64,000 nucleotides of DNA. Source: Bacteroidota bacterium. Lineage in GTDB: Bacteria > Bacteroidota > Bacteroidia > Chitinophagales > BACL12. How positions within the stretch are numbered: the first letter of the stretch is position 1; every line of letters begins with the position of its first letter. The notes below the pieces were generated by a model. It made no database searches and was not told the origin of the DNA. It worked only from the letters and a program-made list of their open reading frames with translations. The stretch is from assembly GCA_016706255.1 (NCBI GenBank), contig JADJJZ010000029.1:310001-374000 (forward strand), in the 5' to 3' direction. The translations under genes were made by a program, and so were the position numbers. Of the stretch, positions 35,695 through 44,529 are shown in pieces.

Positions 35695-36690
35695 ATGGAA
35701 AATCCCTATCAGTTGGATTTTATTCAGCGGTTAAAACTCATGTTACCTGCACATATTTCTCTTGCAGACCAGTTAACAGAAATTCTGGAAGTTAGTCAGG
35801 ACAGCGCTTACCGACGTATTCGCGGAGAAACAGCCATGAGTGTTGATGAGGCAATTAAATTATGTAATCATTATAAAATTCCGATTGCCTACTTCACCGA
35901 TGAAATTCCGGGTTTAGTTAATTTCAAATATTTACCACCGGATGGTAAAAAGGAAACGTTTTATAAGCATCTGCAAATGGTCTTTAATTCGTCGGATGCA
36001 TTATTAAACCACGACGACCGCAGGATAATTTATGCAGCTATTGATGCTCCCTTGTTTCAGCATTTTGCATTCGAAAAACTCGCTGCTTTTAAAATGCATT
36101 TTTGGATGCATGTAATTGATGGTGTTGAAGGATTTAAACCGTATTATGACATCAACGATATTGACCGTGAATTTTTAGCACTCGCAAAAAAGATTCATGA
36201 AACTTATATGGTAATTCCGAGCGATGAAATATGGCCGGAAGATATTATGATGACCACCTTAAAACAAATTGAATATTATTGAGATTCAGAATATTTTAAG
36301 AAAAAAGATGATGCGCTTGAAATACTTGCAGCATTAGATGAATTGGTGGACCACGCTGAAGATATGGCCACATTGAGCTGCAAATTAAAACCGGGCGATA
36401 AAATGAAACAACAATATGCCGAATTTAATTTGTATCAAACCGATGTGTTATTAGGAAACAATACCGTATTAACAAAAGCCGACGATAAAATAACAACTTA
36501 TGTAAGTCACATGACGTTCAGCATACTCGCAACAAACAGCGAACGTTATGCGCAACAAACGGAAGCATGGCTGAAAAGTATATTAAGTAAATCGAATTTA
36601 ATTAGTGGTATATCCGAAAAAAACCGCGGTCGCTATTTTAAAAATTTAAGAAAATTTATTGCTGTTACACGCGAACAAATTGAGCGGTAA
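35695..36690 (+). pseudogene. DNA-binding regulator-like gene interrupted by an in-frame TGA
   Basis: The frame from the ATG at 35695 (MENPYQLDFIQRLKLML) runs to a TGA at 36280-36282 (codon 196) and then continues in the same frame with DSEYFKKKDDALEILAALDELVDHAED to 36690. Without the stop, the product would be about 331 aa. The N-terminus (about 15-75: ADQLTEILEVSQDSAYRRIRGETAMSVDEAIKLCNHYKIP) looks like a helix-turn-helix of the XRE-like type; the rest is helical with no known name. TGG (Trp) to TGA is the simplest explanation. Other genes here use TGA as an ordinary stop, so the code is not altered. A sequence error cannot be excluded. Confidence 0.8.
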
Positions 36691-36691
36691 A

Positions 36692-37219
36692 TTAAATCAT
36701 AAACAACCAGTATAACAAATAAAACGAAGCCGCAATTCCTACCAAACCAATTATGAGATAATTGGCGATGGCAATTTTTTCTCCCTTAAATTTTTTCGGG
36801 TCAGTCTTTATTTTTTTCCAACCTTTAGCGGTTAAAAATGCACCTAATCCAAGCAACAAAGCGGCAACAACAAACAATATCGGCGCACCAAATATGGCAG
36901 CTACGCCTACCCCAACACCTGCAGCAACTGCACCCGAACCCGACAATACCAAAGGCTCCAGTTTAGGCTCCACTTCGGTGCTGTCTTTTTCATCTTTTAT
37001 AGGTAATACGCTTAATTCCGGTAATTGCGTTTCTTCAACATTACTTTCTACATAAAAATCATTTCCTTGTTGCACAACAGTAGTATCAGCAAGCAGTCCC
37101 GATGGCTGATTACCATTTATATCAACATTTTCAGCAAATATTACTGCAGAAAAACAAAACAAACCAATAAGCAATAAGGGCAATTTTTTCACAAACACAA
37201 TTTTATGGATAACGGTCAA
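36692..37219 (-). CDS. Membrane protein of unknown function
   Basis: 175 aa with an N-terminal signal segment (KIVFVKKLPLLLIGLFCFSAVIFA), an acidic spacer of about 70 residues, then two hydrophobic helices: a glycine/alanine-rich one (GAVAAGVGVGVAAIFGAPILFVVAALLLGLGAFL) and a C-terminal one (IANYLIIGLVGIAASFYLLYWLFMI). A basic Lys-rich loop (KGWKKIKTDPKKFKGEK) lies between them. I do not recognise a function. It ends 1 bp from the broken regulator gene, tail to tail. Confidence 0.7.
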   Translation of the reverse strand: MTVIHKIVFVKKLPLLLIGLFCFSAVIFAENVDINGNQPSGLLADTTVVQQGNDFYVESNVEETQLPELSVLPIKDEKDSTEVEPKLEPLVLSGSGAVAAGVGVGVAAIFGAPILFVVAALLLGLGAFLTAKGWKKIKTDPKKFKGEKIAIANYLIIGLVGIAASFYLLYWLFMI

Positions 37220-37260
37220 AATTAGGAATTATTATGCATATCACCATTTAGGCATACCTG

Positions 37261-39513
37261 TCAGTTTTTAACAAACTGTTGAACAGCGTAACCATCAACG
37301 GCAATAAAATATAATCCGGCAGCTAAATTTTCTATCGGCAACTGCATTGTCACATCCGAAATTGATTGTGTAAACAACAGTTCACCAACCGCATTATAAC
37401 AACGCAAATTATTACCGATAGCGGATTCAGATAAATATATAGTCACTTGATCATCTGCAGGATTTGGCAATAAAGTAAATTCTTCCAATTCCCCTGCTCT
37501 TCCGCCAACACCAACAACAGCAACAACTTCATCTATACAATCATGTGCATCTTTAACTAATATTGTATACGTTCCTGCACTCAGTCCGTTAAATTTTTTC
37601 GCTGTTTGCCACGTTATACCACCATTTTTCGAATACATTTTCGAACCGAATCCACCCGTAGCATTCACGGTAATTTTCCCATTTGCAGCTCCTGCAACCG
37701 TTTCGTTTGTGATGCTGGAAACGGAAATATTTAAAACCGGATCCTGCGATATTACCACATTACCCATTACGACCGAACCGCATGCATCGGTAATTCTTAT
37801 TTTATAAGTGCCGGCACAAACGCCTGCAACAGGCATGGTATATGGAATCCATGAACCACCACCGGGATTTTTATAGTCAAACGTATATGGCACACAACCA
37901 TTATTTCCGGTAAACGATAAAACACCGTTACAACTGCCATAGCAGGTAACATTTGTGCTGTTCACCAACCAACTCAATGGCAAGGTTAAAAATTCATCTG
38001 CTCCCATATCAATGCCTGAACCTGAAACACGTGTTGTGGCATCCATATCCACATCAGTTATGTCAATACCTAAATCATCATAAGTAGGGTTACCTGTATT
38101 TACACATGGTGAACCATTTAATAAGTGAAAATCATACACAGGAGCAACAATATCGGTCAACATAGGGTTTGATGTAATCGAATTAATATCTTGTCCCGTT
38201 GCAATTTTATAATTATCATAACCAACAATATAATCAAAATCAAAAAAGAATTTTGCATTATTTAATCCGGACGGGTAATAATAATCGTTGTAATTTAGAA
38301 TATTATTGTATCCTGAATTAACAGTTTCAGCGTTCACCATCCAGGCATTGGTAGAAGTATAAAAAATATTATTTTCAACCACACAATTTAATGCATACTG
38401 AATCCACAATTGTCCGAAGCCGGTATTTAATATATCATTATCAAAAACAGTATTTCCTGTAAATGTACAGTTCTGCACCTGACCTGTTGCCGGAAAATCA
38501 TATCCGCCAAAACCCAAACCTGCTTTTTCATTTTTGTAGATGATATTATTTCTAACAGTAATATTTTCAGCAATAAATCCCGCATTTTCGCAACCAATTT
38601 CAAGCCCTACATCGCTGCCGGTTATGGTATTATTTTCTACGATAATATCTTTACCACCATCCACATAAACACCACCCGCAAACCCGCCGCCGTATATCGA
38701 TTTAGCAGCCGTTACACTATTATTTTTACATACACCGTTGCGTGCAAAATTCACAGCATCATTCGTGTTCACCCAATCTTCACCTCCAATCATAACGATG
38801 CCGATATTATTTATATCATTTAAAACATTGTTACTTATTTCAAAACCATCAACATTACCATTTACTGCAATCCCCTCACTTGGTGCCGGGTCTAAATTGG
38901 TTAAGGTATTTCCACTGATTAATATATTCGTAAATGCAGTGGTTGTGTTCGAGCCGACAAACAAAACACCAACAGCATTATCGCCAATAAGGTCATGCAT
39001 ATTGTTGTTTAAAATTTTAATATCATCTCCCCTGCCCTCACATAAAATTGCGTAACTCTCGTTGCAGTCAGTATTATAAAATTCGCAGTTTGAAATTTCG
39101 ATATGATTATTATTGCCATATAAATTAATTATTGGTTGATAATTACCATTGTGATTTGTAAATTTTAATCCGTCTATTTTAATGTAATCTTTATTTTCGA
39201 TATACATCAAAGCCTGACTGTTGCCAATTGTAGCACCGTCTAAAATCACGATATCATCATTATAATTTTGCAGCGTAATATAAATACCTGCCGCTCCCCC
39301 GTCGTTCCAGGTAATTTTACCGGTATAGGTTCCGGCCATCACATTAATTACATCGCCATCGTTAGCCATGTTTATGGCAAATTGGATAGTTTTCCATGCT
39401 GTTGCGGTTGAAGTGCCTGCTGCAGCGTTATTTCCGGTTGGGGACACATAATAGGTAGCAGCAAAATTTTGTAAAGCCACAAACATTAAGGCGATGGTAA
39501 AAAAACGTTTCAT
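37261..39513 (-). CDS. T9SS-sorted surface protein with parallel beta-helix and SprB-like repeats
   Basis: 750 residues: signal peptide (MKRFFTIALMFVALQNFAA), then a right-handed parallel beta-helix (about 20-480) in which Asn-ladder rungs such as NNHIEISNCEFYNT and DIIVENNTITGSDVGLEIG recur, as in NosD/pectate-lyase-like proteins. Two SprB-like/PKD-like repeats follow (about 510-690; VTCYGSCNGVLSFTG, AGTYTILVKDAHDC). Last is a T9SS type A sorting domain (LLPNPADDQVTIYL ... LAAGLYFIAVDG). It is therefore exported and bound to the cell surface or released. The start of the helix (TYYVSPTGNNAAAGT) resembles secreted polysaccharide-active proteins, but no catalytic residues can be named. Confidence 0.88.
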   Translation of the reverse strand: MKRFFTIALMFVALQNFAATYYVSPTGNNAAAGTSTATAWKTIQFAINMANDGDVINVMAGTYTGKITWNDGGAAGIYITLQNYNDDIVILDGATIGNSQALMYIENKDYIKIDGLKFTNHNGNYQPIINLYGNNNHIEISNCEFYNTDCNESYAILCEGRGDDIKILNNNMHDLIGDNAVGVLFVGSNTTTAFTNILISGNTLTNLDPAPSEGIAVNGNVDGFEISNNVLNDINNIGIVMIGGEDWVNTNDAVNFARNGVCKNNSVTAAKSIYGGGFAGGVYVDGGKDIIVENNTITGSDVGLEIGCENAGFIAENITVRNNIIYKNEKAGLGFGGYDFPATGQVQNCTFTGNTVFDNDILNTGFGQLWIQYALNCVVENNIFYTSTNAWMVNAETVNSGYNNILNYNDYYYPSGLNNAKFFFDFDYIVGYDNYKIATGQDINSITSNPMLTDIVAPVYDFHLLNGSPCVNTGNPTYDDLGIDITDVDMDATTRVSGSGIDMGADEFLTLPLSWLVNSTNVTCYGSCNGVLSFTGNNGCVPYTFDYKNPGGGSWIPYTMPVAGVCAGTYKIRITDACGSVVMGNVVISQDPVLNISVSSITNETVAGAANGKITVNATGGFGSKMYSKNGGITWQTAKKFNGLSAGTYTILVKDAHDCIDEVVAVVGVGGRAGELEEFTLLPNPADDQVTIYLSESAIGNNLRCYNAVGELLFTQSISDVTMQLPIENLAAGLYFIAVDGYAVQQFVKN

Positions 39514-39554
39514 GCCCTAAAAATAATAAAAAGCAAGAGGCAATTCAGTTGAAT

Positions 39555-39583
39555 CAAAAAAAAATCCACCCTTGTGAGGTGGA
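39555..39583 (-). terminator. Terminator of the DUF4476 gene
   Basis: TCCACC (39565-39570) pairs with GGTGGA (39578-39583); on the minus strand the stem is followed by nine T. Confidence 0.8.
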
Positions 39584-39614
39584 CTCTTTTCATACTGGTT
39601 GTTATTCCTAACAG

Positions 39615-40367
39615 TTAATGAATATAATTTATCAGTTCATCAACGCTGCTGCTAAACCAAAACTCATCGTAAACAACAAAATAATTTGGTTTATCGACTA
39701 CATGCGCGTAGGCATATTTCGCTAATTCCAATTTTGATGATTCGAAACTAAATTCCCGCATTAATCGCGCAACCTGCTCAGCAGTAAACCAATTATTCGC
39801 CATTGCCTGTTTCGCAACATTTAATCTGGTATCATCAAACCACTGATTTTTTAATGTTTGCAACAGCTGATCAAAAACCGGCTGCGGCATGGCAGTAGTA
39901 ACTGCACACACAGGAGTCACCGGCTGATTATATTGCTGATAATCGGGATAATAAGGTTCATAATATTGGTTATCATATATTGCAATATCCTGAACCGATT
40001 TTATAAAAAATCTACCGAAATTATCAATAACACCATGCACTAACGAGGCGGGTTTAATATATACATAACCACTGTAAATACGCACCTTTTGAGTAGTTGT
40101 ATAATAACCGCTGTGTTGCATGCGGTCAGTATAAATTTCAACAAAGTGATTTCCCGGAGACATATTACTTACAGCAAATTTTTTAACCGGTTCATTAAAA
40201 AAATCGCCATCAATCGACACCGTTATATAATTAGCGCCTTGCGATTTAATTTCAAAAGTTGAATTGCCGTAATTAGGATAAACATTTTGATAATGCGGTG
40301 GTGCTGCAAAAACATTTTGCATTTGCAATAACAGCACAAACATTGTTTTTAGTAAACCATTTTTCAT
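39615..40367 (-). CDS. DUF4476 domain secreted protein
   Basis: 250 aa with signal peptide (MKNGLLKTMFVLLLQMQNVFA). The first half is a beta domain (about 30-120) rich in Tyr, with a YYEPYYPDYQQYNQP linker. The C-terminal 90 residues match DUF4476 (FDQLLQTLKNQWFDDTRLNVAKQA ... FTAEQVARLMREFSFESSKLELAKYAY), a helical domain common in Bacteroidota secreted proteins with no known role. It has its own terminator. Confidence 0.85.
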   Translation of the reverse strand: MKNGLLKTMFVLLLQMQNVFAAPPHYQNVYPNYGNSTFEIKSQGANYITVSIDGDFFNEPVKKFAVSNMSPGNHFVEIYTDRMQHSGYYTTTQKVRIYSGYVYIKPASLVHGVIDNFGRFFIKSVQDIAIYDNQYYEPYYPDYQQYNQPVTPVCAVTTAMPQPVFDQLLQTLKNQWFDDTRLNVAKQAMANNWFTAEQVARLMREFSFESSKLELAKYAYAHVVDKPNYFVVYDEFWFSSSVDELINYIH

Positions 40368-40717
40368 ATATCCTCCTTTTTATACCAGAGATTCCATTTT
40401 CGTGCCAAAGTCAAAATCTTATAAAAAGGAAATTCTAAAACAATGTTTTGGAGCAACACCTTTTATACACACCAGCACACTCCCAACCGGTCATCCACTG
40501 CAACTCCGCTCCCGCCATCGGTTTAATGTATTTGGGCGGGATGCGGGGTTTTCGTTTCTGCCCGGGCTAGATTTTACGTATTCGTTTCTATCAAATTTTA
40601 TTTACGATTAAACAGCGAATTAAATGGTTATGTATTTAATGTGCATGTTGTCGCGCAAACAAATAAATGTTATTTATTAAAATAAATACTATTAATACTT
40701 TGAAAATGTTTGACTTA

Positions 40718-40755
40718 GACTGTCTACATTTGGGAGTAGCACTCAATTGCCCTTG
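40718..40755 (+). repeat. Diverged monomer of the hairpin repeat
   Basis: GACTGTCTACATTTGGGAG then TAGCACTCAATTG. It is a decayed copy of the unit GACTGTCTACATTTGGGTG / CACCCAAAT. Confidence 0.75.
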
Positions 40756-40988
40756 GACTGTCTGCATTTGTTTGTTGCACCCAAATCCCCCCTCCAGGGA
40801 CTGTCTACAATTGGTTGTAGCACCCAAATCCCTCCAGAGACTGTCTACATTTGGGTGTAGCACCCAAATGAAAAATTGTTATCGATAGCATAAATTCCAA
40901 TAATTAGAAAAAGTATAAAGCAAGCTCAGTCCGCATTTGGGTGAGGCACCCAAATGAAAAAATGATATCGATAGAATAAATTCCAATC
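40756..40988 (+). repeat. Hairpin-repeat tandem unit A (233 bp)
   Basis: Contains four hairpin modules in a row, each with an arm of the ATTTGGGTG / CACCCAAAT type. The first three are led by GACTGTCTRCA words and joined by a CCCTCCAG spacer; the last is led by TCAGTCCGC. A spacer with TATCGATAGCATAAATTCCAA lies between modules three and four (only its first 20 bases are shared exactly). It is repeated as unit B at 41010-41242. Confidence 0.9.
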
Positions 40989-41009
40989 CTACAATTAAAA
41001 TAACTCCTT

Positions 41010-41242
41010 GCATTGTCTACATTTGGTTATAGCACCAAAATCCCCCTCCAGGGACTGTCTACATTTGGTTGTAGCACCCAAATCCCCTCCAGAGACTGTC
41101 TACATTTGGGTGTAGCACCCAAATGAAAAAATGATATCGATAGCATAAATTCCAATAATTAGAAAAACTATAAAGCAAGCTCAGTCCGCATTTGGGTGAG
41201 GCACCCAAATGAAAAAATGTTATCGATGGAATAAATTCCAAT
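41010..41242 (+). repeat. Hairpin-repeat tandem unit B (233 bp)
   Basis: Same module order, spacers and length as unit A, with scattered single-base differences (for example AGAAAAACTATAAAG versus AGAAAAAGTATAAAG). Confidence 0.9.
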
Positions 41243-41298
41243 GATCTATGAAACCTTATAGACCAGCACTTTCCAATTTAAAACAATCACCATTTTTT

Positions 41299-41408
41299 CA
41301 CGCGGGTGCGAGCACCCGAAAGTCATTTGGGTGCCCCACCCAAATGGGACAGTCGTTGGGGCACAATTGCGGCGATGGTTTCAACAGAGGAGTTTACAAG
41401 CGATTTTT
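41299..41408 (-). repeat. Dispersed hairpin repeat, copy 1 (110 bp)
   Basis: Has two hairpins in series, CGGGTG-CGAG-CACCCG and CATTTGGGTG-CCC-CACCCAAATG, followed by GGGACAGTCGTTGGG and a conserved tail to GCGATTTTT. On the minus strand it reads GACTGTCCCATTTGGGTG, the same family as the tandem array but inverted. Copies 2 and 3 are at 42233-42342 and 43456-43530. Confidence 0.9.
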
Positions 41409-41533
41409 GGGAGTAACGTGGTTCATTGGAATAATATAATTAAAATATCACGCCAAGTATGCTATTATTAGGTCATTAACTATGAAGTATTAAATAAAAT
41501 TTCGGTAAAAAAATTACCTTATGATTGTTTATC

Positions 41534-41863
41534 CTAAATAGTTTTAATCTTATCAATCACATTAGGTAAAAAATCTTGTATGATGTTCCATACAATTGAT
41601 AAATCCACACCAGCATAATCATGGACTATTCTATTACGAAAACCCCGTATTTTGTGCCAATCTATTGAACTATTGGCATCCTTGAGATCATCAGATAGTC
41701 GATTTGCTGCTTCTCCAATAATTTCAAAGTTTCTTATTACCGCATCTACAGTTTTTTCGTCAATGTAGAATTCTTCGAATGTCATACCAAAAGTGTAGCG
41801 AAAAATTTTATCACCACTTTCGATAATGTCTTTAAGTAATACAGCATCTTCTCGTTTAGACAT
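41534..41863 (-). CDS. hepT: HepT-like HEPN ribonuclease toxin
   Basis: 109 residues, all helical, of the HEPN/DUF86 family. The active-site Rx4H motif is in GFRNRIVHDYAGVD, and the Tyr two residues after the His is the residue that MntA AMPylates in studied HepT/MntA pairs. KREDAVLLKDIIESGDKIFRYTFGMT is a typical N-terminal half. The toxin cleaves RNA when free. It overlaps the 3' end of the upstream nucleotidyltransferase gene by 8 bp, the usual order antitoxin-toxin. Confidence 0.92.
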   Translation of the reverse strand: MSKREDAVLLKDIIESGDKIFRYTFGMTFEEFYIDEKTVDAVIRNFEIIGEAANRLSDDLKDANSSIDWHKIRGFRNRIVHDYAGVDLSIVWNIIQDFLPNVIDKIKTI

Positions 41864-42146
41864 ATTGTATTTCCTTCTCTATGCTCAAATAAAAATATTC
41901 CCTTAATGCTTTTTTAGATATTAAATCAACCCTTCTGTGCAGTTGGCTTTCAATAAAATCTGCTAAATCGATAAATTCAATCCCGATGGGTTTGTTGAAA
42001 TCTACAATTATATCTACATCACTATTGGCGGTGAAATCATCTCGAGTAATTGATCCGAACAACCCAATTTCGCTTACGAAAAATCTTTCCAACAGTTCTG
42101 GTTTCATTTTTTCCAGTTCGTTTTTTATATGCGTAAGATGATTCAT
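41856..42146 (-). CDS. mntA: MntA-like nucleotidyltransferase antitoxin
   Basis: About 96 residues of the minimal nucleotidyltransferase fold, with the GSx10DxD active site in GLFGSITRDDFTANSDVDIIVDF. In known pairs this enzyme AMPylates the HepT toxin and so silences it. The open frame reaches 42260 inside a dispersed repeat, but a TATCTTTG box at 42151-42158 ends 4 nt before the ATG at 42144-42146 (MNHLTHIK), which I take as start. The mRNA is then leaderless or nearly so. First gene of a two-gene operon with hepT. Confidence 0.9.
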   Translation of the reverse strand: MNHLTHIKNELEKMKPELLERFFVSEIGLFGSITRDDFTANSDVDIIVDFNKPIGIEFIDLADFIESQLHRRVDLISKKALREYFYLSIEKEIQYV

Positions 42147-42150
42147 ATAC

Positions 42151-42158
42151 CAAAGATA
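42151..42158 (-). promoter_or_regulatory. -7 box 4 nt before the mntA start
   Basis: TATCTTTG on the minus strand, followed by GTAT and then ATG. The same GTAT spacing sequence is found before the antitoxin-like gene at 50268. Confidence 0.6.
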
Positions 42159-42232
42159 AGCATTATTTGTTTTCAAAATTAAAGAGCGAATCCACCTAAG
42201 AAAATAATCAAACTTTAATAAAACTCTGCATT

Positions 42233-42342
42233 CACGCGGGTGCGAGCACCCGAAAGTCATTTGGGTGCCCCACCCAAATGGGACAGTCGTTGGGATGCAA
42301 TTGCGGCGATGGTTTCAACGGAGGAGTTTACAAGCGATTTTT
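42233..42342 (-). repeat. Dispersed hairpin repeat, copy 2 (110 bp)
   Basis: Nearly identical to 41299-41408 over 110 bp (about 4 differences by eye, for example GGGATGCAATTG versus GGGGCACAATTG). It sits just upstream of mntA, so copies 1 and 2 flank the toxin-antitoxin pair in the same orientation. Confidence 0.9.
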
Positions 42343-42428
42343 TGATGCTGTAATTTGATTCAATAGTAACTAAGGAACGTAGTGCATTCGAGCAAAGACC
42401 TTAAACAAAGACACAATTCACAAATAAC

Positions 42429-42722
42429 CTATTCAAATGCTTCTTTATCATCCATATAATGGCCGATTTCACCGGATTCAATGGATTGGATTTCCAAATC
42501 GAATTTCCGTTTGTTAACCTGTTTTATTACTGCAGCAGGTATATCTTGTTTATAAATTGTATCACCCTTTATTGCATAAATTCCTGTCGAATCAAATCTG
42601 ATATAATCACTAATTCTGTATCCTGAATCGTAAGTCCAACCGGTGGATTTAATATAGTTAACATCTATTGAACCAGGACAGCCAATCATGAAGAGCATTA
42701 CTATGATAACAATTTTATGCAT
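42429..42722 (-). CDS. Small lipoprotein of unknown function
   Basis: 97 aa with a lipoprotein signal, MHKIVIIVMLFMIGC, and Cys15 as lipidation site. The mature part is beta-rich (SDYIRFDSTGIYAIKGDTIYKQDI), like the first domain of the DUF6438 proteins nearby. No family recognised. Its location between two repeats of the accessory region suggests strain-variable content. Confidence 0.65.
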   Translation of the reverse strand: MHKIVIIVMLFMIGCPGSIDVNYIKSTGWTYDSGYRISDYIRFDSTGIYAIKGDTIYKQDIPAAVIKQVNKRKFDLEIQSIESGEIGHYMDDKEAFE

Positions 42723-42788
42723 GATTTATCTAAATAATGTTTTGGAATTATTTTATGTTGCTAGTTAAGGTAATGTCTTTTTAATTTA

Positions 42789-43322
42789 TCACCAATGATT
42801 TATTAAACCGATTTTACTACTATCAGCAATTGTCAATTTAGGGAACAAGTCATCATCTGTTTTGGGTACACAATCTACACCGGAAGAAAAAACCAGATAT
42901 TTGTTACCAATTTTTTCATAGTTATAGTAGATATTTTTAGCATTAAAACCTTGCATTGGGTCATAAATAGGTGCCATTTTATCGTCGATTAGAAGTTGCA
43001 TTAAACTATCCGGATATTGTCCATGTGATAAATTGTAATATTCTAAATTTTGGACAAGTCTGTTCAACTGCATTTGCGAACTTTCTTTAAAACTGTTTTG
43101 AAATCCTGAAGTACGAGTCCCCACAAGATAAATTGCCGTGTATGCAATTATTGTCCACAAGATACCTGCAGATCCAATTACAATAAGTCGTTTGTCTTTA
43201 TATTTATAAATACCATAAAGTAAAAGTGCTAACCCAATTAATGCACCTATTAAGGGTATCACACAAAAAAGCCCTAATAAATATGGTGGTTTGTTTTTTG
43301 GTGGAATTGCGTTTTTTTCCAT
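42789..43322 (-). CDS. Two-helix membrane protein with pseudopilin-G-like C-terminal domain
   Basis: 177 aa. Two membrane helices near the N-terminus (LLGLFCVIPLIGALIGLALLLYG and LIVIGSAGILWTIIAYTAIYLVG). Then comes a soluble domain with LVQNLEYYNLSHGQYPDSLMQLL, a PMQGFNAKNIYYNY stretch and FSSGVDCVPKTDDDLFP. That layout resembles the type II secretion protein G (T2SG) fold found as a stand-alone domain in other bacteria; it is not evidence for a secretion system. Function unknown. Confidence 0.65.
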   Translation of the reverse strand: MEKNAIPPKNKPPYLLGLFCVIPLIGALIGLALLLYGIYKYKDKRLIVIGSAGILWTIIAYTAIYLVGTRTSGFQNSFKESSQMQLNRLVQNLEYYNLSHGQYPDSLMQLLIDDKMAPIYDPMQGFNAKNIYYNYEKIGNKYLVFSSGVDCVPKTDDDLFPKLTIADSSKIGLINHW

Positions 43323-43455
43323 TTTTGGGGTGCTTGGTAATTTAAATTGTGTTCAATCTTTAGAATAGACAGTTTTCTATTATTTACCCTTCAAAAATAT
43401 CATTTAATCCTAACAAAAATATCATTTTCAAAGCGGTGCGGAACACTGGCGATTG

Positions 43456-43530
43456 ATTTGGGTGCCCCACCCAAATGGGACAGTCGTTGGGATGCAATTG
43501 CGGCGATGGATTCAAAAGAGGAGTAAACAT
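43456..43530 (-). repeat. Dispersed hairpin repeat, copy 3 (partial)
   Basis: ATTTGGGTGCCCCACCCAAAT followed by the GGGACAGTCGTTGGGATGC core and GGCGATGGATTCAAAAGAGG. It lacks the first hairpin (CGGGTG...CACCCG) of copies 1 and 2, and diverges after about 75 bp. Confidence 0.85.
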
Positions 43531-43586
43531 CCACTTTTTTGAAACTGTTGCTGCATCTAATGGCAACCAAGAAACGTTGAATTCGA

Positions 43587-44456
43587 TTATTCGCGCTTTT
43601 TGGGCTTGGGATATGCATCATAGGGGAAATTCCGATATTGCAATTTTTGTTGGATTGTTGAATCTTCTGTCAATTCAACACTTTTATACAATTCCATCAA
43701 AGTATGAAATAATATTCTTAACTCCACCGGCTCTTCATCGAAACCATATGCTCTACTTTTGTAAATGGCATCATTTGTCTGTATTAAAACACCACAAGTT
43801 TGGTCGTCGGTCCAATGGGCTTCATAAAATTCTTGCAAACTATCAAGTTCAATGCTATTGATTTCTGTGACAACACGATCAAAAATTTCAGGTGATAATT
43901 TACCGGAAAAATTGCCTTTTTTTTCTGTGTGGTTTGCACCTATAAAATACATATTTCCTATACTATCAATTTCCAAAAACATAGCAGGACATGTGCCGTA
44001 ACACACAGTACTATAGAAAGCTATACGTTCCGGTTTGAAGTTAAATTGATTTTCAATCTTATGTAATTCGACAATTCCGGACTCAAGGCCTTCACGTCTG
44101 TCAAAAAGCAAATTGGTTTCCTTTGACGCTGGTTTAAGCAACATGTCCGTAGAGCTTATACTATCAATAAGAAATTTAAATATTTGATGCTCTTCCTTTA
44201 TTTCATTTATTACGTAGTCAATTACTATGGTGTCGCCATTAATCAAATATTTTGAAAATGCACCATAGGGCCATAAGAAGCTGCAGGTGCTATCCTGAAA
44301 AGTAAAAATATACGCCGTTTTGCTCCATGTATCACCGTAATAATTAGTTTTCCAATTGCCTAAAAGTTGCTCGTGCGTTTTCATTTCAGCATTTGTTTGA
44401 CTTTTAGTAAAACCAATAAAACCGAATAACAGGAATACGAGAATTGATGTTTTCAT
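43587..44456 (-). CDS. DUF6438-type secreted protein, paralogue 1
   Basis: 289 aa with signal peptide (MKTSILVFLLFGFIGFTKSQ). The mature protein starts with a lipocalin-like strand-rich segment (EQLLGNWKTNYYGDTW). It then has the DUF6438 core: IAFYSTVCYGTCPAMFLEID with a CxxxC, followed by NMYFIGANHTEKKGNFSGKL and WTDDQTCGVLIQTND. It is a tandem duplicate of the next gene (44530-45405), with the same order of segments and the same last residues. In this copy the lipobox Cys has become Phe (FGFIGF), so it is predicted to be secreted rather than lipidated. Confidence 0.8.
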   Translation of the reverse strand: MKTSILVFLLFGFIGFTKSQTNAEMKTHEQLLGNWKTNYYGDTWSKTAYIFTFQDSTCSFLWPYGAFSKYLINGDTIVIDYVINEIKEEHQIFKFLIDSISSTDMLLKPASKETNLLFDRREGLESGIVELHKIENQFNFKPERIAFYSTVCYGTCPAMFLEIDSIGNMYFIGANHTEKKGNFSGKLSPEIFDRVVTEINSIELDSLQEFYEAHWTDDQTCGVLIQTNDAIYKSRAYGFDEEPVELRILFHTLMELYKSVELTEDSTIQQKLQYRNFPYDAYPKPKKRE

Positions 44457-44529
44457 GTTATATTTTAATTAAATGTTCCAATATTTTTTGACATTTTAAA
44501 AATAAGCAAAACGAATTTGTCTCATTTTA

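Larger units (their letters stand above)
40368..41533. other. Gene-free stretch with a hairpin-repeat array
   Basis: 40368-40717 holds nothing recognisable. 40718-41242 is the tandem hairpin array, 41299-41408 a dispersed copy of the same family, and 41409-41533 an AT-rich gap to the toxin gene's 3' end. The short frames seen here are made of repeat sequence and are not credible genes. Confidence 0.85.

Noticed and set aside
40718..41242. CRISPR array
   Set aside because: The repeats are regularly arranged but the modules are nearly contiguous, spacers are themselves repeated between units, and no cas gene is near. It is a hairpin-repeat array.
43475..43861. Plus-strand open frame of 128 codons
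   Set aside because: It lies opposite the DUF6438 gene and begins inside a dispersed repeat; no recognisable domain, and the minus-strand gene is clearly real.
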